A stretch of 60,450 bases of DNA from Paulinella micropora (lineage: Eukaryota > Cercozoa > Imbricatea > Euglyphida), in NCBI GenBank assembly GCA_009731375.1, contig BJOX01000257.1, positions 236,526-296,975 of the forward strand, read 5' to 3'. The notes under the pieces were generated by a model. The model saw only the letters and a list, made by a program, of their open reading frames with translations. It searched no databases and was not told where the DNA came from. The stretch's first letter is position 1. Each line of letters begins with the position of its first letter. Made by a program: the position numbers and the translations under genes. Positions 1 to 21,839 of this stretch are shown piece by piece.

Positions 1-1343
<1,343 letters not shown>

Positions 1344-1353
1344 GTGTGTTTAG

Positions 1354-6951
<5,598 letters not shown>

Positions 6952-6958
6952 GTCAATT

Positions 6959-6960
<2 letters not shown>

Positions 6961-6990
<30 letters not shown>

Positions 6991-7010
6991 NNNNNNNNNN
7001 GAGTGAGTGA

Positions 7011-7046
<36 letters not shown>

Positions 7047-7108
7047 TAGTCAAGGTTGTAACTGAAGCAGGGGACAGTGTACAGGCATACATGTTCTATG
7101 AGGTCAAT

Positions 7109-7178
<70 letters not shown>

Positions 7179-7416
7179 ACCGTTGAAGGCCTAGTGCAAC
7201 TCTTTGTTGTCATAACATACATACAACACTACAAACATACATATTAGATACACATATGTTTGATTTTGTTGTTGTTGTTTTGTTTGTTTTGTTTTTGTTT
7301 TTGTTTTTGTTTTTCTTTTTGTTCTTGTGGCCTAGGCGTCTTCTTCTTCTTCTTCTTCATCCCCACCATCCTCCTTCCCCTCTTCCCCCTCCCGTGCAAG
7401 CGTGAGCTCTCCCTCG

Positions 7417-7464
<48 letters not shown>

Positions 7465-7480
7465 TCCCCNNNNNNNNNNT
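6961..7480 (+). repeat. (TG)n, (GA)n, (TC)n with short islands
   Basis: 10 N gaps at 6991 and 7470. The island 7177-7260 could hold a GGCT-like exon ('GTVEGLVQLF'), unproven. Confidence 0.6.
7047..7106 (+). repeat. Downstream echo of GGCT exon f
   Basis: Open copy reading 'VVTEAGDSVQAYMFYE' with donor GTCAAT, three residue changes from the first. Confidence 0.8.
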
Positions 7481-7565
7481 CTTTCCTCCTGCTCCTCCTG
7501 CTCTCGTCTTCTTCTCCTTCTTCATCTTCAACAAGACAAATCGAGGCAAATGTTAGGTAACCTGG

Positions 7566-7568
7566 CCT

Positions 7569-7640
<72 letters not shown>

Positions 7641-7692
7641 TTCCTAGACACCCCACTGTCGTCTCTGATTGACTGATTCACTGATCGATTCC

Positions 7693-7728
<36 letters not shown>

Positions 7729-8124
7729 CTGACTGACTGACGTGACGTGACGTGACGTGACGTGACGTGGCGTGGCGTGGCGTGGCGTGACGTGACGTGA
7801 CGTGGCGTGGCGTGACGTGACGTGACGTGACGTGGCGTGACGTGGCGTGGCGTGGCGTGACGTGACGTGACGTGGCGTGACGTGACTTGACGTGANNNNN
7901 NNNNNGTGACGTGACGTGACGTGGCATGGCGTGACGTGACGTGACGTGACGTGACGTGGCGTGACGTGAGGTGACGTGACGTGACGTGGCGTGACGTGAC
8001 GTGACGTGGCGTGGCGTGACGTGACGTGACGTGACGTGGCGTGACGTGACGTGACGTGACGTGGCGTGGCGTGGCGTGACGTGACGGACTGACTGACTGA
8101 CTGATTGATTGATTGATTGATCGG

Positions 8125-8160
<36 letters not shown>

Positions 8161-8181
8161 CTGACTGACTGACTGACTGAC

Positions 8182-8225
<44 letters not shown>

Positions 8226-8353
8226 CGATTGATTGATTGATTGATTGATCGATCGATCGATCGATCGATTGATCGATTGTTTGATTGATTGTTTGATTGA
8301 TTGATTAATTGATTGATTAATTGATTGACTGATTGACTGATTGACTGATTGAC

Positions 8354-8388
<35 letters not shown>

Positions 8389-8393
8389 CTGGC

Positions 8394-8442
<49 letters not shown>

Positions 8443-8493
8443 TGGATTGATTGGATTGGATTGATTGGTTGATTGGATTGATTGGTTGATTGG

Positions 8494-8535
<42 letters not shown>

Positions 8536-8735
8536 TGATTGATTTGATTGACTGGCTGATTGATTGATTGATTGATTGACTGATTGATTGACTGATTGAT
8601 TGACTGATTGATTGATTGATTGATTGATTTATTGATTTATTCATTGATAGATTGACTGATTGATCGATTGATTGTGATTGATTGATTGACTTCTTGATTG
8701 ACTTCTTGATTGACTACTTGGTTGATTGATTGATA
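7566..8735 (+). repeat. (GATA)n, (CGTGA/CGTGG)n, (GATT)n
   Basis: 7736-8092 is a CpG-rich pentanucleotide array mixing two variants, with a 10 N gap at 7896. 8093-8735 is (GATT)n. Confidence 0.9.
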
Positions 8736-8736
8736 G

Positions 8737-8792
8737 GTAACCTGGCATTAGCTCCGAGGCCTCCCCCTGTTGTCTTGCCTGTGACTCCTACC
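8737..8792 (+). CDS. Possible Grx2 N-terminal exon
   Basis: After 'gattgatag' an open stretch ends ACC|GTACGT, a strong donor. It reads '[18 protein letters not shown]' in phase with the next exon. A copy of its 3' part and donor is at 9238-9293, and a copy of its first bases with acceptor near 7550. There is no family match, so this could be a leader or another transcript's exon. Confidence 0.35.
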
Positions 8793-8854
8793 GTACGTAA
8801 ACTTATTATTTCTTACTACTACTACTACTACAATTACTACTACTACTACCACTA

Positions 8855-8886
<32 letters not shown>

Positions 8887-8887
8887 G

Positions 8888-8922
<35 letters not shown>

Positions 8923-8923
8923 G

Positions 8924-8957
<34 letters not shown>

Positions 8958-9001
8958 CACTACTACCACTACCACTACTCCTCCTCCTCCTCCTCCTCCT
9001 C

Positions 9002-9086
<85 letters not shown>

Positions 9087-9159
9087 CACTACTACACTAC
9101 TACTGCCACTACCACTACTACTACTACTACTACTGCTACTACTACTACTACTACTACTT

Positions 9160-9207
<48 letters not shown>

Positions 9208-9399
9208 TTACTACTACTACTACTACTACTACTACTAACCTACTCTGGCTCCAAGGCCACCCCTTGTAGTCTTGCCTGTGACTCCACCGTACGTAAACAT
9301 ATTATTATTGCAGTAGTAGTAGTAGTAGTAGTAGTAGTAGCAGTAGTGGTAGTAGTAGTAGTAGTAGTAGGAGGAGGAGGAGGAGTAGTGGTAGTGGTT

Positions 9400-9484
<85 letters not shown>

Positions 9485-9531
9485 TGGTAGTAGTGGTAGT
9501 AGTGGTAGTAGTGGTAGTAGTGGTAGTGGTA

Positions 9532-9590
<59 letters not shown>

Positions 9591-9604
9591 TAGTAGTTAG
9601 TAGT

Positions 9605-9661
<57 letters not shown>

Positions 9662-9694
9662 AAGAAGAAGAAGGAGAAGGAGAAGAAGAAGAAG

Positions 9695-9726
<32 letters not shown>

Positions 9727-9729
9727 GAA

Positions 9730-9780
<51 letters not shown>

Positions 9781-10433
9781 ACAGTAGTGGCAGTAGTAGA
9801 GTAGTAGTGGTAGTAGTGGTAGTAGTAGCAGCACCACCAACACTACTACTATGTATGTGTATGACCCCCACAAGGACGGTCCTGTTCATATATATGCCTT
9901 GTACATTCAGATGTCTTACTTTTAGGTTTACGTCTATGACTACTGTCCAATTTGTCTGCATGTGCGTCTTTTGCTTAGCTTGAACACCATCATCATCATC
10001 ATCATCATTATCATCATCACCATCATCACCATCATCACCACCACCATCACTTCTATTACCTTTTAGGTTTACGTCTACGACCACTGTCCAATTTGTCTGC
10101 GTGTGCGTCTCTTGCTTGATCAACACCATCATCATCATCATCATTATCATTATCATCATCATCATCATCATCATCATCACCATCACCACCACCACTACTA
10201 GTACTTGTCTACGACCACTGTCCTTTTGTCTGCGTGTGCGTCTTTTGCTTTAGTTTGAATATCATCCATCATCATCATTATCATCATCATTACCATCACC
10301 ATCATCATCATCATCATCACCACCATCACCACCACCACTACTATTACTTTTTAGGTTTACATCTACGACCACTGTCCTTTTTGTCTGCGTGTGCGTCTCT
10401 TGCTTGGACTGAAAAATATCAAGCATAAGGTCA

Positions 10434-10500
<67 letters not shown>

Positions 10501-10528
10501 GTCTATCTATCTGTCTATCTATCTATCC

Positions 10529-10586
<58 letters not shown>

Positions 10587-10610
10587 ATATCCATCCATCC
10601 ATCTACCTAC

Positions 10611-10707
<97 letters not shown>

Positions 10708-10740
10708 CATCCATCCATCCATCCATCCATCCATCCATCC

Positions 10741-10810
<70 letters not shown>

Positions 10811-10840
10811 TTATCTATCTATCTATTTGTCTGTCTAGCT

Positions 10841-10894
<54 letters not shown>

Positions 10895-11991
10895 TTTAGG
10901 GGATGGTGTGGGTGTGCTGGGCCCGTGGTGGGGTGCCTTATGTGTGCCTAGCCATACGCCTATAAGTCACATGCCGAAATAGCGACGGGAAGCACAATCC
11001 TGTTCCCTCAGGGTGCCCTTTCTCGCTTGTTGAGCCCGGAATAAAACCCACAGTGCTCTGTCGGTTTATACTAGACTGTCGAACAGTCTCGAAACTCCAT
11101 CTGCTTACTGGGCCCTCTGTAATGGAGGTGGGAGCTCGTTCTGCAAGGGGCGCTTATGGAACGAGCCCTGGCCCCGCCTGGTACTAGGGAGCTTTGGTAT
11201 CGCCTGTATCAGTCCCTTCCGTGCAAACATCACGGCTTAGCTGGGCATCGGGTTAATACTTTACCCACAGACTTCCTTGGTTGACGAAATCAGAAGCTCC
11301 TTTTTTCTGACATTAGTCGATATCTCATCAGTTGATCTCATCACTTACTCCACGGAGTGAACCAAGGCCACTTGAGGTGTCACTGACCCTCCCTTGGGCT
11401 TGGTTTTTTGAAATGGGTGCCATCTGTCGACAGACAGAGAATTAGGGGATGGTGTGGGTGTGCTGGGCCCGTGGTGGGGTGCCTTATGTGTGCCTAGCCA
11501 TACGCCTATAAGTCACATGCCGAAATAGCGACGGGAAGCACAATCCTGTTCCCTCAGGGTGCCCTTTCTCGCTTGTTGAGCCCGGAATAAAACCCACAGT
11601 GCTCTGTCGGTTTATACTAGACTGTCGAACAGTCTCGAAACTCCATCTGCTTACTGGGTCCTCTGTAATGGAGGTGGGAGCTCGTTCTGCAAGGGGCGCT
11701 TATGGAACGAGCCCTGGCCCCGCCTGGTACTAGGGAGCTTTGGTATCGCCTGTATCAGTCCCTTCCGTACAAACATCACGGCTTAGCTGGGCATCGGGTC
11801 AATACTTTACAGACTTGCTTAGTTGACGAAATCAGAAGCTCCTTTTTTCTGACATTAGTCGATATCTCATCTATCTATCTATCTATCTATCTAGCTATCA
11901 CATCACCATCATAATCCATCACATCTTATTCATCATCATCATTTCTTTCCTCTCGTATCCTAGCCTCCCATTTCATCTGTATCATTTTCAT

Positions 11992-12035
<44 letters not shown>

Positions 12036-12217
12036 ATTGTTGTTCTTACGTCGTCGTCGTCGTTGTCGTTCGTTTGTTCGTTCGTTCTTTCGTTTGTTTC
12101 TTTGTTTGTTTGTTTGCTTGCTTTTTTTGCTTGTTTGTTTGTTTCATGTTTTCAGGTCGTGTTCATGGCCAGTGACGATGTCGATACCCCAACCGCACTT
12201 GTCGGAAAGAAGGTCAA

Positions 12218-12309
<92 letters not shown>

Positions 12310-12346
12310 ATATATATAATATATCTTACCCCAACAGCACTGGTCG

Positions 12347-12388
<42 letters not shown>

Positions 12389-12412
12389 NNNNNNNNNNCT
12401 CTCTCTCTCTCT

Positions 12413-12475
<63 letters not shown>

Positions 12476-12527
12476 ATAAATATATATATATATATACCCC
12501 AACAGCACTGGTGGGAAAGAAGATAAA

Positions 12528-12610
<83 letters not shown>

Positions 12611-13935
12611 AGACGTGTCTCAAAAGTTATGTCCGGATTTTGATTCTCTTTCTCTCTGGGAAGAAGGCCGAGATAGCTGGCTTTATTGCATGTGCATACA
12701 CTACAGGCCCGCTGAAGTAGTGTGATCAATCCTGTAGACATGGGGCCTGGAGCCCCTTCTAAAGAAATGGAGGGGAAAAAATAGAATAATTTCTGAAAAA
12801 GAATGTCTCGGGCTTCCGCAAAAGAGATGTCCCTCGTGTTCGGTCGTCTTTACCAAAGGAAAGTCCCAGAACAGGGCTGAGTTGGAATGTGCTAATATGC
12901 CCCAAAGACGTTCCACAGCATGCAGCATCCCCGAGCCTCAAGCTCTTGTTCCGTGATAAATCTAAGATGGAAACATTTTTAAAACGAAACTGAAATCTTT
13001 TTGAATTTTCAAACCCATCACTTTTCTATTTTGTTTTCTTTCAAAAGACGTCTGAGATAGCTGGTTTATTGCGTAGGCACAGAGTGCAGGAGACGTGTGA
13101 TCGTGTGACATACCTATATGCACGGCCCTTTGAAAGACTCTTTGGAAAAAAAGAAAGAAAATAAAAACGGGGCAACGTCCCAAAATTTTTTGGGCAGATC
13201 CCTAAGATGGGATAGTACCAAACACTGATGTCGCCTGAGCAGGAATGTTCCGGGGTGTCCCTACGAAGGGATGTTCCGCGATGAACATGCGTTGTTCAGC
13301 GGGCGATCGCATCCCCAGACCCCAAAGCCCTTTCCAGCTTAGTAATCTAAGTTTTGGAAACTCAAGAAGTGACCTACCCCAGAACAGGCCATTGCCCAGT
13401 TTTGATCTTTCTGTCCCAACCATATACGAGGGGCGGTATAGATGATAAATCACATGCAGCATCGCTGACTCGCATAGATACTGAAGTAGTATAGTAAAGA
13501 TTGAGCTCAGTGTTTCTGAACGAGAACGCGGGAAAACCAAAGAACATCGCTTTGGGGCTTTTTTAGTGAGAAAAAATATTAATTTTGTTTGTTGTTGAAC
13601 TCGCGATAAAGGCAGCGTAGGACCGCAGTAGGTCGCATTCGAGAGCTTATGGATAGATATTTGCAACTTTAAATACATCCTTGCCTGCGTGTCCACTTCG
13701 GACGGAAATCAAGGACTACGAAGTTAGGTACCAGAATTCATCCTGACTTTTCCATCATTCTATCACTTTCTGTCTATCTATGTGTGGAAGGTAAACCTTA
13801 GCATCTGTGCAATAGTGTGTTACTACAAGAGGCCTGTATGTAGGCACATGAAATAAAACCAGCTATCTCGGCCTTTTTCCCAGAGATCCCAGAGAGAAAG
13901 TGAATCAAAATCCGGACATAACTTTTGAGACACGT

Positions 13936-13969
<34 letters not shown>

Positions 13970-13998
13970 CCAACAGCACTGGTGGGTAAGAAGGTCAA

Positions 13999-14066
<68 letters not shown>

Positions 14067-14359
14067 TCTGAGATGATGATCTCCATTCCTCCCTGTTTGC
14101 TCTCTCTCTCTCTCTCTCTTTTTATTTTTTTTTTTTTAATTTATTTATTTATTATTATTTTTTTTTTTCCAAATAGATTGCTCCCATTTTTGAGATGGGA
14201 ATCTTCGCTCGTGCCATGATGGACTCAGGGGAGATCGTGAACCTCCTCGAAACGGTAACTAACCAACTACCCAACTAACTATCTAACTATCTAACCATCT
14301 GTCATGGATGTCTATGTCTTCGGATATGGAGAGTGGATAGACCAAACATTATCTATCTT

Positions 14360-14440
<81 letters not shown>

Positions 14441-14467
14441 GTCTATCTATCTATCTATCTATCTATC

Positions 14468-14531
<64 letters not shown>

Positions 14532-14532
14532 G

Positions 14533-14568
<36 letters not shown>

Positions 14569-14651
14569 ACTATCTATCTATCTATCCATCTATCTATCTA
14601 TCTATCTGTATATCTATCTATGTATTTATCTATCTGTCTATCCATCTATCC

Positions 14652-14693
<42 letters not shown>

Positions 14694-14773
14694 ATATCTA
14701 TCTATCTATCTATCCATCTATCTACATACCTATCTACCTACCTATCTACCTACCTACCTACCTACCTACCTAC

Positions 14774-14829
<56 letters not shown>

Positions 14830-14885
14830 TTATTTATTTATCTATATATCTGTCTGTCTGTTGTCTGTCTGTCTGTCTGTCTATA

Positions 14886-14945
<60 letters not shown>

Positions 14946-15129
14946 GCGTAGAACCGTCAGACTGCACAAATTCGGGGCCTAGTGCCCATTCCCAGCCCGC
15001 TACCCAGTCGCCGATTGGCGGCGGGGTGGAATGGATGCCTATGTCTTCGGATATGCAGAGCTGATAGACCAAACATATCTATCTATCTATCTACCTATCT
15101 ATCTATCTATATATCTATCTCTCTATCTC

Positions 15130-15179
<50 letters not shown>

Positions 15180-15234
15180 CATCCATCCATCCATCCATCC
15201 ATCCATCTAGCTAGCTAGCTAGCTAGCTAGCCAG

Positions 15235-15307
<73 letters not shown>

Positions 15308-15356
15308 CATCTATCTATCTATCTATCTATCCATCCATCCATCCATCCATCCATCC

Positions 15357-15399
<43 letters not shown>

Positions 15400-16791
15400 C
15401 ATCTCTCTATATATCTATCTGTCTATTTGTCTATCTATCTATTCAGCTGTTAAGACCTCGTATCTTTATCTTTATCTTCATCTTCATCTTCATCTTCATC
15501 TTTATCTTTATCTTTCACTTTACCTTTACCTTTACCTTTATCTTTATCTTTATCTTATCTTTATCTATATCTTTATCTATATTCCTAACCAAGATCGTCG
15601 GTTTGGAGGTCAACTGTTAAAAGATATCTATATCTTTATCTATATCTATATCTTTATCGTTGTCTATATCTATATCTTATCTATATCTATATCTAGATGG
15701 TCGGTTTTGGGGTCAACTGTTGAAGCCTCATCATATACGCAACGATATCTATATCTATATCTATATCTGTATCTATATCTATATCTATATCTACATCTAC
15801 ATCTATATCTACATCTATATCTACATCTATATCTATATCTATATCTATATCTATATCTATATCTATATCTAAATCTATATCTATATCTACATCGATATCT
15901 ACATCTATATCTATATCTATATCTATTTCTATAAATTTCTATATTTCTGTAGGATCGTCGCTTTGGGGGTCAACTGTTAAGACCTCGTTCAGGACGCAAA
16001 GACCTAGAGGATTTCTTCAAAGGAGCTTCAGACTTGTCCGTATATGAGAATGAATGATAAACATACTATGCGGTTAGCCGCAAATTTGACGTGTTTTGCG
16101 GGCGAGCCGGGGGGGGGGGGCATATCTAGTCTTAGCGGTAACCTGGCCACATTTTGTGGAGGTGACCGATGAATGAATGGATAAAAACAAGAAAACAAGA
16201 AAGGAAAAAGAAAGAAACAACAAAAAAGAAAAAGATTTGAAGGACTTCTTCAAGGGCGCTTCCGACTTGTGTATATGAAGCAAGAAGAAAGAAAACAAGA
16301 AAGAAAACAGAGGAAACGATTTGCAAGAGTTGCTCAAGGGAGCCGCCGAATGGTGCGTGAAGGAAGGAAGGAAGGAACAAGGAAGGAAGGAAGGAAGGAA
16401 GAAAGACAGAAAGGAAGGAAGAAAGACAGAAAGGAAGGAAGGAAGGAAGGAAGGAAGAAACAAGGAAGGAAGGAAGGAAGGAAGAAACACGGAAGGAAGG
16501 AAGGAATGAAGGAACAAAGAAAGGAAGGGAAGAAAGAAAGAAAGAAAGAAAGGAAGGAAGGAAGGAAGGAAGAACGGAAGAAACAATGAAGGAAGGAAGG
16601 AAGAAAGAAGAAAGAAAGAAAGACAAGAAGGAAGGAATGAAGGAAGGAAGGAAGACAGAAAGGCAAGAACAATGGAAGAAAGAAAGGAAGAAGGATTGGC
16701 AGAAACACAGGAAGGAAGGAAGGAAGAAAGACAGAAAGGAAGGAAAGAAGGAAGGAAGAAAGGAAGAAAGAACAGAAGAAACAAGCCAGGA

Positions 16792-16827
<36 letters not shown>

Positions 16828-18356
16828 GTCGATCGACTTCTTCATTGTGTGTATTATTTTCTTGGTGTCAGGATTCGTAATTTATTGCGTCCGCGTTATG
16901 TCGCTTCTCCATTGCCGGAGTTCCTTAGCAAGGTCAGAGCAAACTGGAGAAAAAAGCTAGAGGAAACTAGAGAAAAAAGCGAGAGAAAACAAGAGAACAA
17001 AGCTGGAGAAAACTAGAGAACAAAGCTAGAGGAAACTACAGAAAAAAGCTAGAAAAAACTAGAGAAAAAAAGCTAGAGAAAACTAAAGGAAAAAGCTAGA
17101 GAAAACTAGAGAACAAAGCTAGAGAAAACTAAGAACAAACCTAGAGAAAACTAGAGAAAAAAGCTCGAGGAAACTAGAGAAAAAAAGCTAGAGAAAACTA
17201 TAGAAAAAAGCTAGAGAAAACTAGAGAACAAAGCTAGAGAAAATTAGAGAAAAAAGCTAGAGAGAACTAGAGAAAAAAGCTAGAGAGAACTAGAGAAAAA
17301 AGCTAGAGGAAACTAGAGAACAAAGCTAGAGAAAATCAGAGAAAAAAGCTAGAGGAAAGTAGAGAAAAAAGCTAGAGAAAACTAGAGAAAAAGCTAGAGA
17401 AACTAGAGAAAAAAGCTAGAGAAAACTAGAGAAAAAGCTAGAGAAAAAAGCTAGAGGAAACTAGAGACAAAAGCTAGAGAAAACTAGTGAAAACTAGAGA
17501 AAAAAGCTAGAGGAAACTAGAGAAAAAAGCTAGAGGAGACTAGAGAAAAAAGCTAGAGAAAACTAGAGAAAAAAGCTAGAGAAAACTAGAGAAAAAAGCT
17601 AGAGAAAACTAGAGAACAAAAGTTGTGCTGACGCTGTTACGAGTTTCTCAGCAAGGTCAGAAAGAACTAGAGGAAAAAAGCCGTGCTGACAGCAAGGTCA
17701 GAGAAAGCTAAAGAAAAAAAGCTGTGCTGAGTGCTGACGCTTCAACTGCCCGAGTTCGTCAGCGAGGTCAGAGAAAAACTAGAGCAAAAAAAAAAAAAAA
17801 AAAAAGCTGTGCTGACGCTGCGACGAGTTCCTTAGCAAGGTCAGAGAAAACTAGCACATAAAAGCATTCACCGCCAATTATCCAGGTAATTACCCTTGAT
17901 GTGGTTGGCTTCCCGGGGAAATTCCCTGAATTTCGGAATTTCCCCGGGAAGCTAAACACAAGGGTAATTACCTCGGTAATTGCCAGTGAATTCTTTTATG
18001 TGTAGAGAGAAAAAGCTGTGGCTGACGGCAAGGTCAGAGAAAAACTAGAGGAAAAAGGCAGTGCTGACGCTGTGAAAAGTTCATTAGCAAGGTCAGAGAA
18101 AACTAGAGAAAAAAAAGCTGTGCTGAGTGCTGACGCTTCCACTGCCCGAGTTCGTCAGCGGGGTCAGAGAAAATCTAGAGAACAAAGCTTGGAATAGTGA
18201 AGATTTAACAATTTCGGCCAGAACAAATTTATCCCGAAATAACGGTACATTGGTTATTCAAAGTTGTGAAGAATTTCGGCCAGCCGGTAATTACGGTACA
18301 TTTGTTGTCCACAAATAAAAGTTTAGCCCGAAATTCCCCGTATTTACGGTTGACCG

Positions 18357-18387
<31 letters not shown>

Positions 18388-20330
18388 TGTATGTATGTAT
18401 GTATGTATGTATGCATGTATGCATGTATGTATGTATGCATGAACGTATTTATTTTATCTATGTATGCATATCAATGTAGGCGGCACGGGAGACATTCATT
18501 TCGAAACACTCACTACCACCGTAAGACGACAATCAATATGTATATGATAGACATTACATTACATTACATTACATTAGATTACATTAGATTACATTAGATT
18601 ACAGTACGTTACATGACATTACATTACATTACATTACATTACATTACGTTATATTGCGTTACATTGCATTACAGTACATTACATTGCATTAAATTGCATT
18701 ACATTGCATCACGTATTACATATACATTACATAAACATTACATTACATTACATTACATTAGATTACATTAGATTACATTAGATTACATTACGTTACATTA
18801 CGCTACATTACATTACATTACGTTACATGGCATTAAATTGCATTACATTGCATCACGCATTACATATACATTACATATACATTACATTACATTACATTAC
18901 ATGACATCACATTACGTTGAATTATATTGAGTTACATTAAATTACATTACATTACATTACATTAGATTACATTACATTACGTTACGTTACATTACATTAC
19001 ATTACATGACATTACATTACATTACATTGCATTAAATTGCATTACATTCCGTCACGCATTACATATACATTACATGTACATTACATTACATTACATGACA
19101 TCACATTACATTGAATTAGATTGAGTTGCATTAAATTACATTACATTACGTTACATTACATTACATTACATTACATTGCAGTACGTTACATTACATTACA
19201 TTACATTTTACATTACATTACATTACATTACATTTGATTGCATTACCTTGCATTACATTACATCACATTACATTACATTACATTACATTACATTACATCA
19301 CGCATTACATATACATCACATTACATCACATTACATCACATTACATTGAATTACATTAAATTACATTAAATTACATTACATTACATTACATTACACACAT
19401 TACATTACATTACATTACACACATTACATTACATTACATTACATTACATTACATTACATTACTTTACATTACACACATTACATTACATTACATTACATTA
19501 CATATACATTACATATACATTACATTACATTACATGACATTACATTGCATTACATTACATTACATTACATCACATTACATCACATTACATTACATTACAT
19601 TACACACATTACATTACATTACATTACATACACACATTACATTACATTACATTACATTACATTACATTACATTACATATACATTACATGTACATTACATA
19701 TGCATTACATTACATATACATTACATTACATTACATTACATTACATTGCATTACATTACATTACATTACATTACATTACATATACATTACATATACATAT
19801 ACATATACATATACATACACATATACACATACATATACATTACATTTACATTACATTTATATTACATTTACATTACATTACTTTACTTTACATTACATTA
19901 CATTACATTGCATATACTTACTTGCTCACTCACTTACTTACTTACTTACTTACTTTCTTACTTAATTGCTTACTTACCTTACTTACTTACCTTACTTACT
20001 TACTTACTTACCTTACTTACTTACCTTACTAACTTACCTTACTTACTTACCTTAGTTACTTACTTACTTACTTACTGACTTACTTACTTACTTACTTGCC
20101 TGCTTGTTTACTTATATCGTGTTAGTTTCGACAACGCCGCCTGGGTAGCCAAGTCGTTGCCGGAACAAGTTGCCCTGTACCAGGCGGCGATGAAACAGGT
20201 GAACGATTGACTGATTGATTGATGGTTGGATAGATGGACTGGTCAGATAAGTGGTTGCTTGGTTGGATGGTTGGTTGGTTGGTTGGTTGGTTGGTTGTTG
20301 AGTGATTGAGTGAGTGAGTGAGTGAGTGAG

Positions 20331-20372
<42 letters not shown>

Positions 20373-20377
20373 GTTGG

Positions 20378-20432
<55 letters not shown>

Positions 20433-21478
20433 GTTGGTTGGGTTGGGTTGGGTTGGGTCGGGTCGGGTTGGGTCGGGTTGGTTGGGTTGGTTGGGTTGGG
20501 TTGGGTTGGCTTGGCTTGGTTGGGTTGGCTTGGCTTGGTTGGCTTGGCTTGGTTGGGTTGGTTTGGGTTGGGTTGGTTGGGTTGGGTTGGGTTGGCTTGG
20601 TTGGGTTGGCTTGGTTGGGTTGGCTTGGTTGGGTTGGCTTGGTTGGGTTGATTAGGTTGGGTTGGCTTGGGTGGGTTGGCTTGGGCTGGTTGATTTGGTT
20701 TGGTTTGGTTTGGTTTGGTTTGGTTTGGTTTGGTTTGGTTGGGTTGGGTTGGGTTGGGTTGTTGTTTGGTTGTTGTTTGGTTGGTTGATTGGTTGGTTGA
20801 TTGGTTGGTTGATTGGTTGATTGATTGATTGATCAGATGCTTCTTGCTTGGTTGGTTGGTTGGTTGGTTGGTTGGTTGGTTGGTTGATTGATTGATTCAT
20901 TGGCCGATTGATTAATTGATGGATTAATTGATTGGTTGGTTGGTTGCTTGATTCACTGGTAAGCAGGAATGTAGAACAGGGTATCGTGTACCTTCCTTCT
21001 TTCAGACGCCATCCCTATATCCTCGTTTCCTAGCTTCTTTTTCGGTCGCCTCCACAAAATGTGGTCAATTTACCGATAAAACTACCTATATATGCGGCGC
21101 GCCAAAGTTGACGTGTTTTGCGGGCTTGCCGGCCCGGCTCTGGCTCGCCCGCAAAACACGTTAAATTTGTGGCTAGCCGCATAATATACTAATAATACTA
21201 TGCATAGTCATCGTCGCTACTGCCTCAACTCGATAGTAAACTACGCGAACTCGATGCTTTACTACACTCCGTGGAGCATGTCAACCCCGGTAAGTCTGTG
21301 TGTGTGTGTGTGTGTGTGTTTCTTTGCGTCTCTGTGGTGTTGTATGTATTTATGTTTGTATGTAACGGAATGCTTTGCTACACTCCGTTGACCATGTCCA
21401 TCCTATACATATGGTATGTGTGTGTGTGTGTGATCTCTGGATGACCTCCATGTATCTACTAGCCTATTTATTTATCTC

Positions 21479-21539
<61 letters not shown>

Positions 21540-21666
21540 CCTACCTACCTACCTACCTACCTACCTACCTATTTACCTACCTACCTATTTACCTACCTAC
21601 CTGCCTACCTACCTACCTACCTACCTACCTATCTATCTATCCATCTATCTATCAATCTATCTATCA

Positions 21667-21725
<59 letters not shown>

Positions 21726-21758
21726 CATCTATCCATCCATCCATCCATCCATCCATCC

Positions 21759-21839
<81 letters not shown>

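Larger units (their letters stand above)
14346..15952 (+). repeat. (TATC)n and (TATCTA)n
   Basis: TATC to 15440 around an R2 copy; hexanucleotide arrays with exon 5 echoes from 15463. Confidence 0.85.

Noticed and set aside
13202-13696. 164-codon minus-strand frame in the mariner-like element
   Set aside because: No transposase motifs and irregular composition; likely chance.
18545-19915. Telomere-like repeat
   Set aside because: The unit is ATTAC, with no G-rich telomere motif such as TTAGGG or TTTAGGG.
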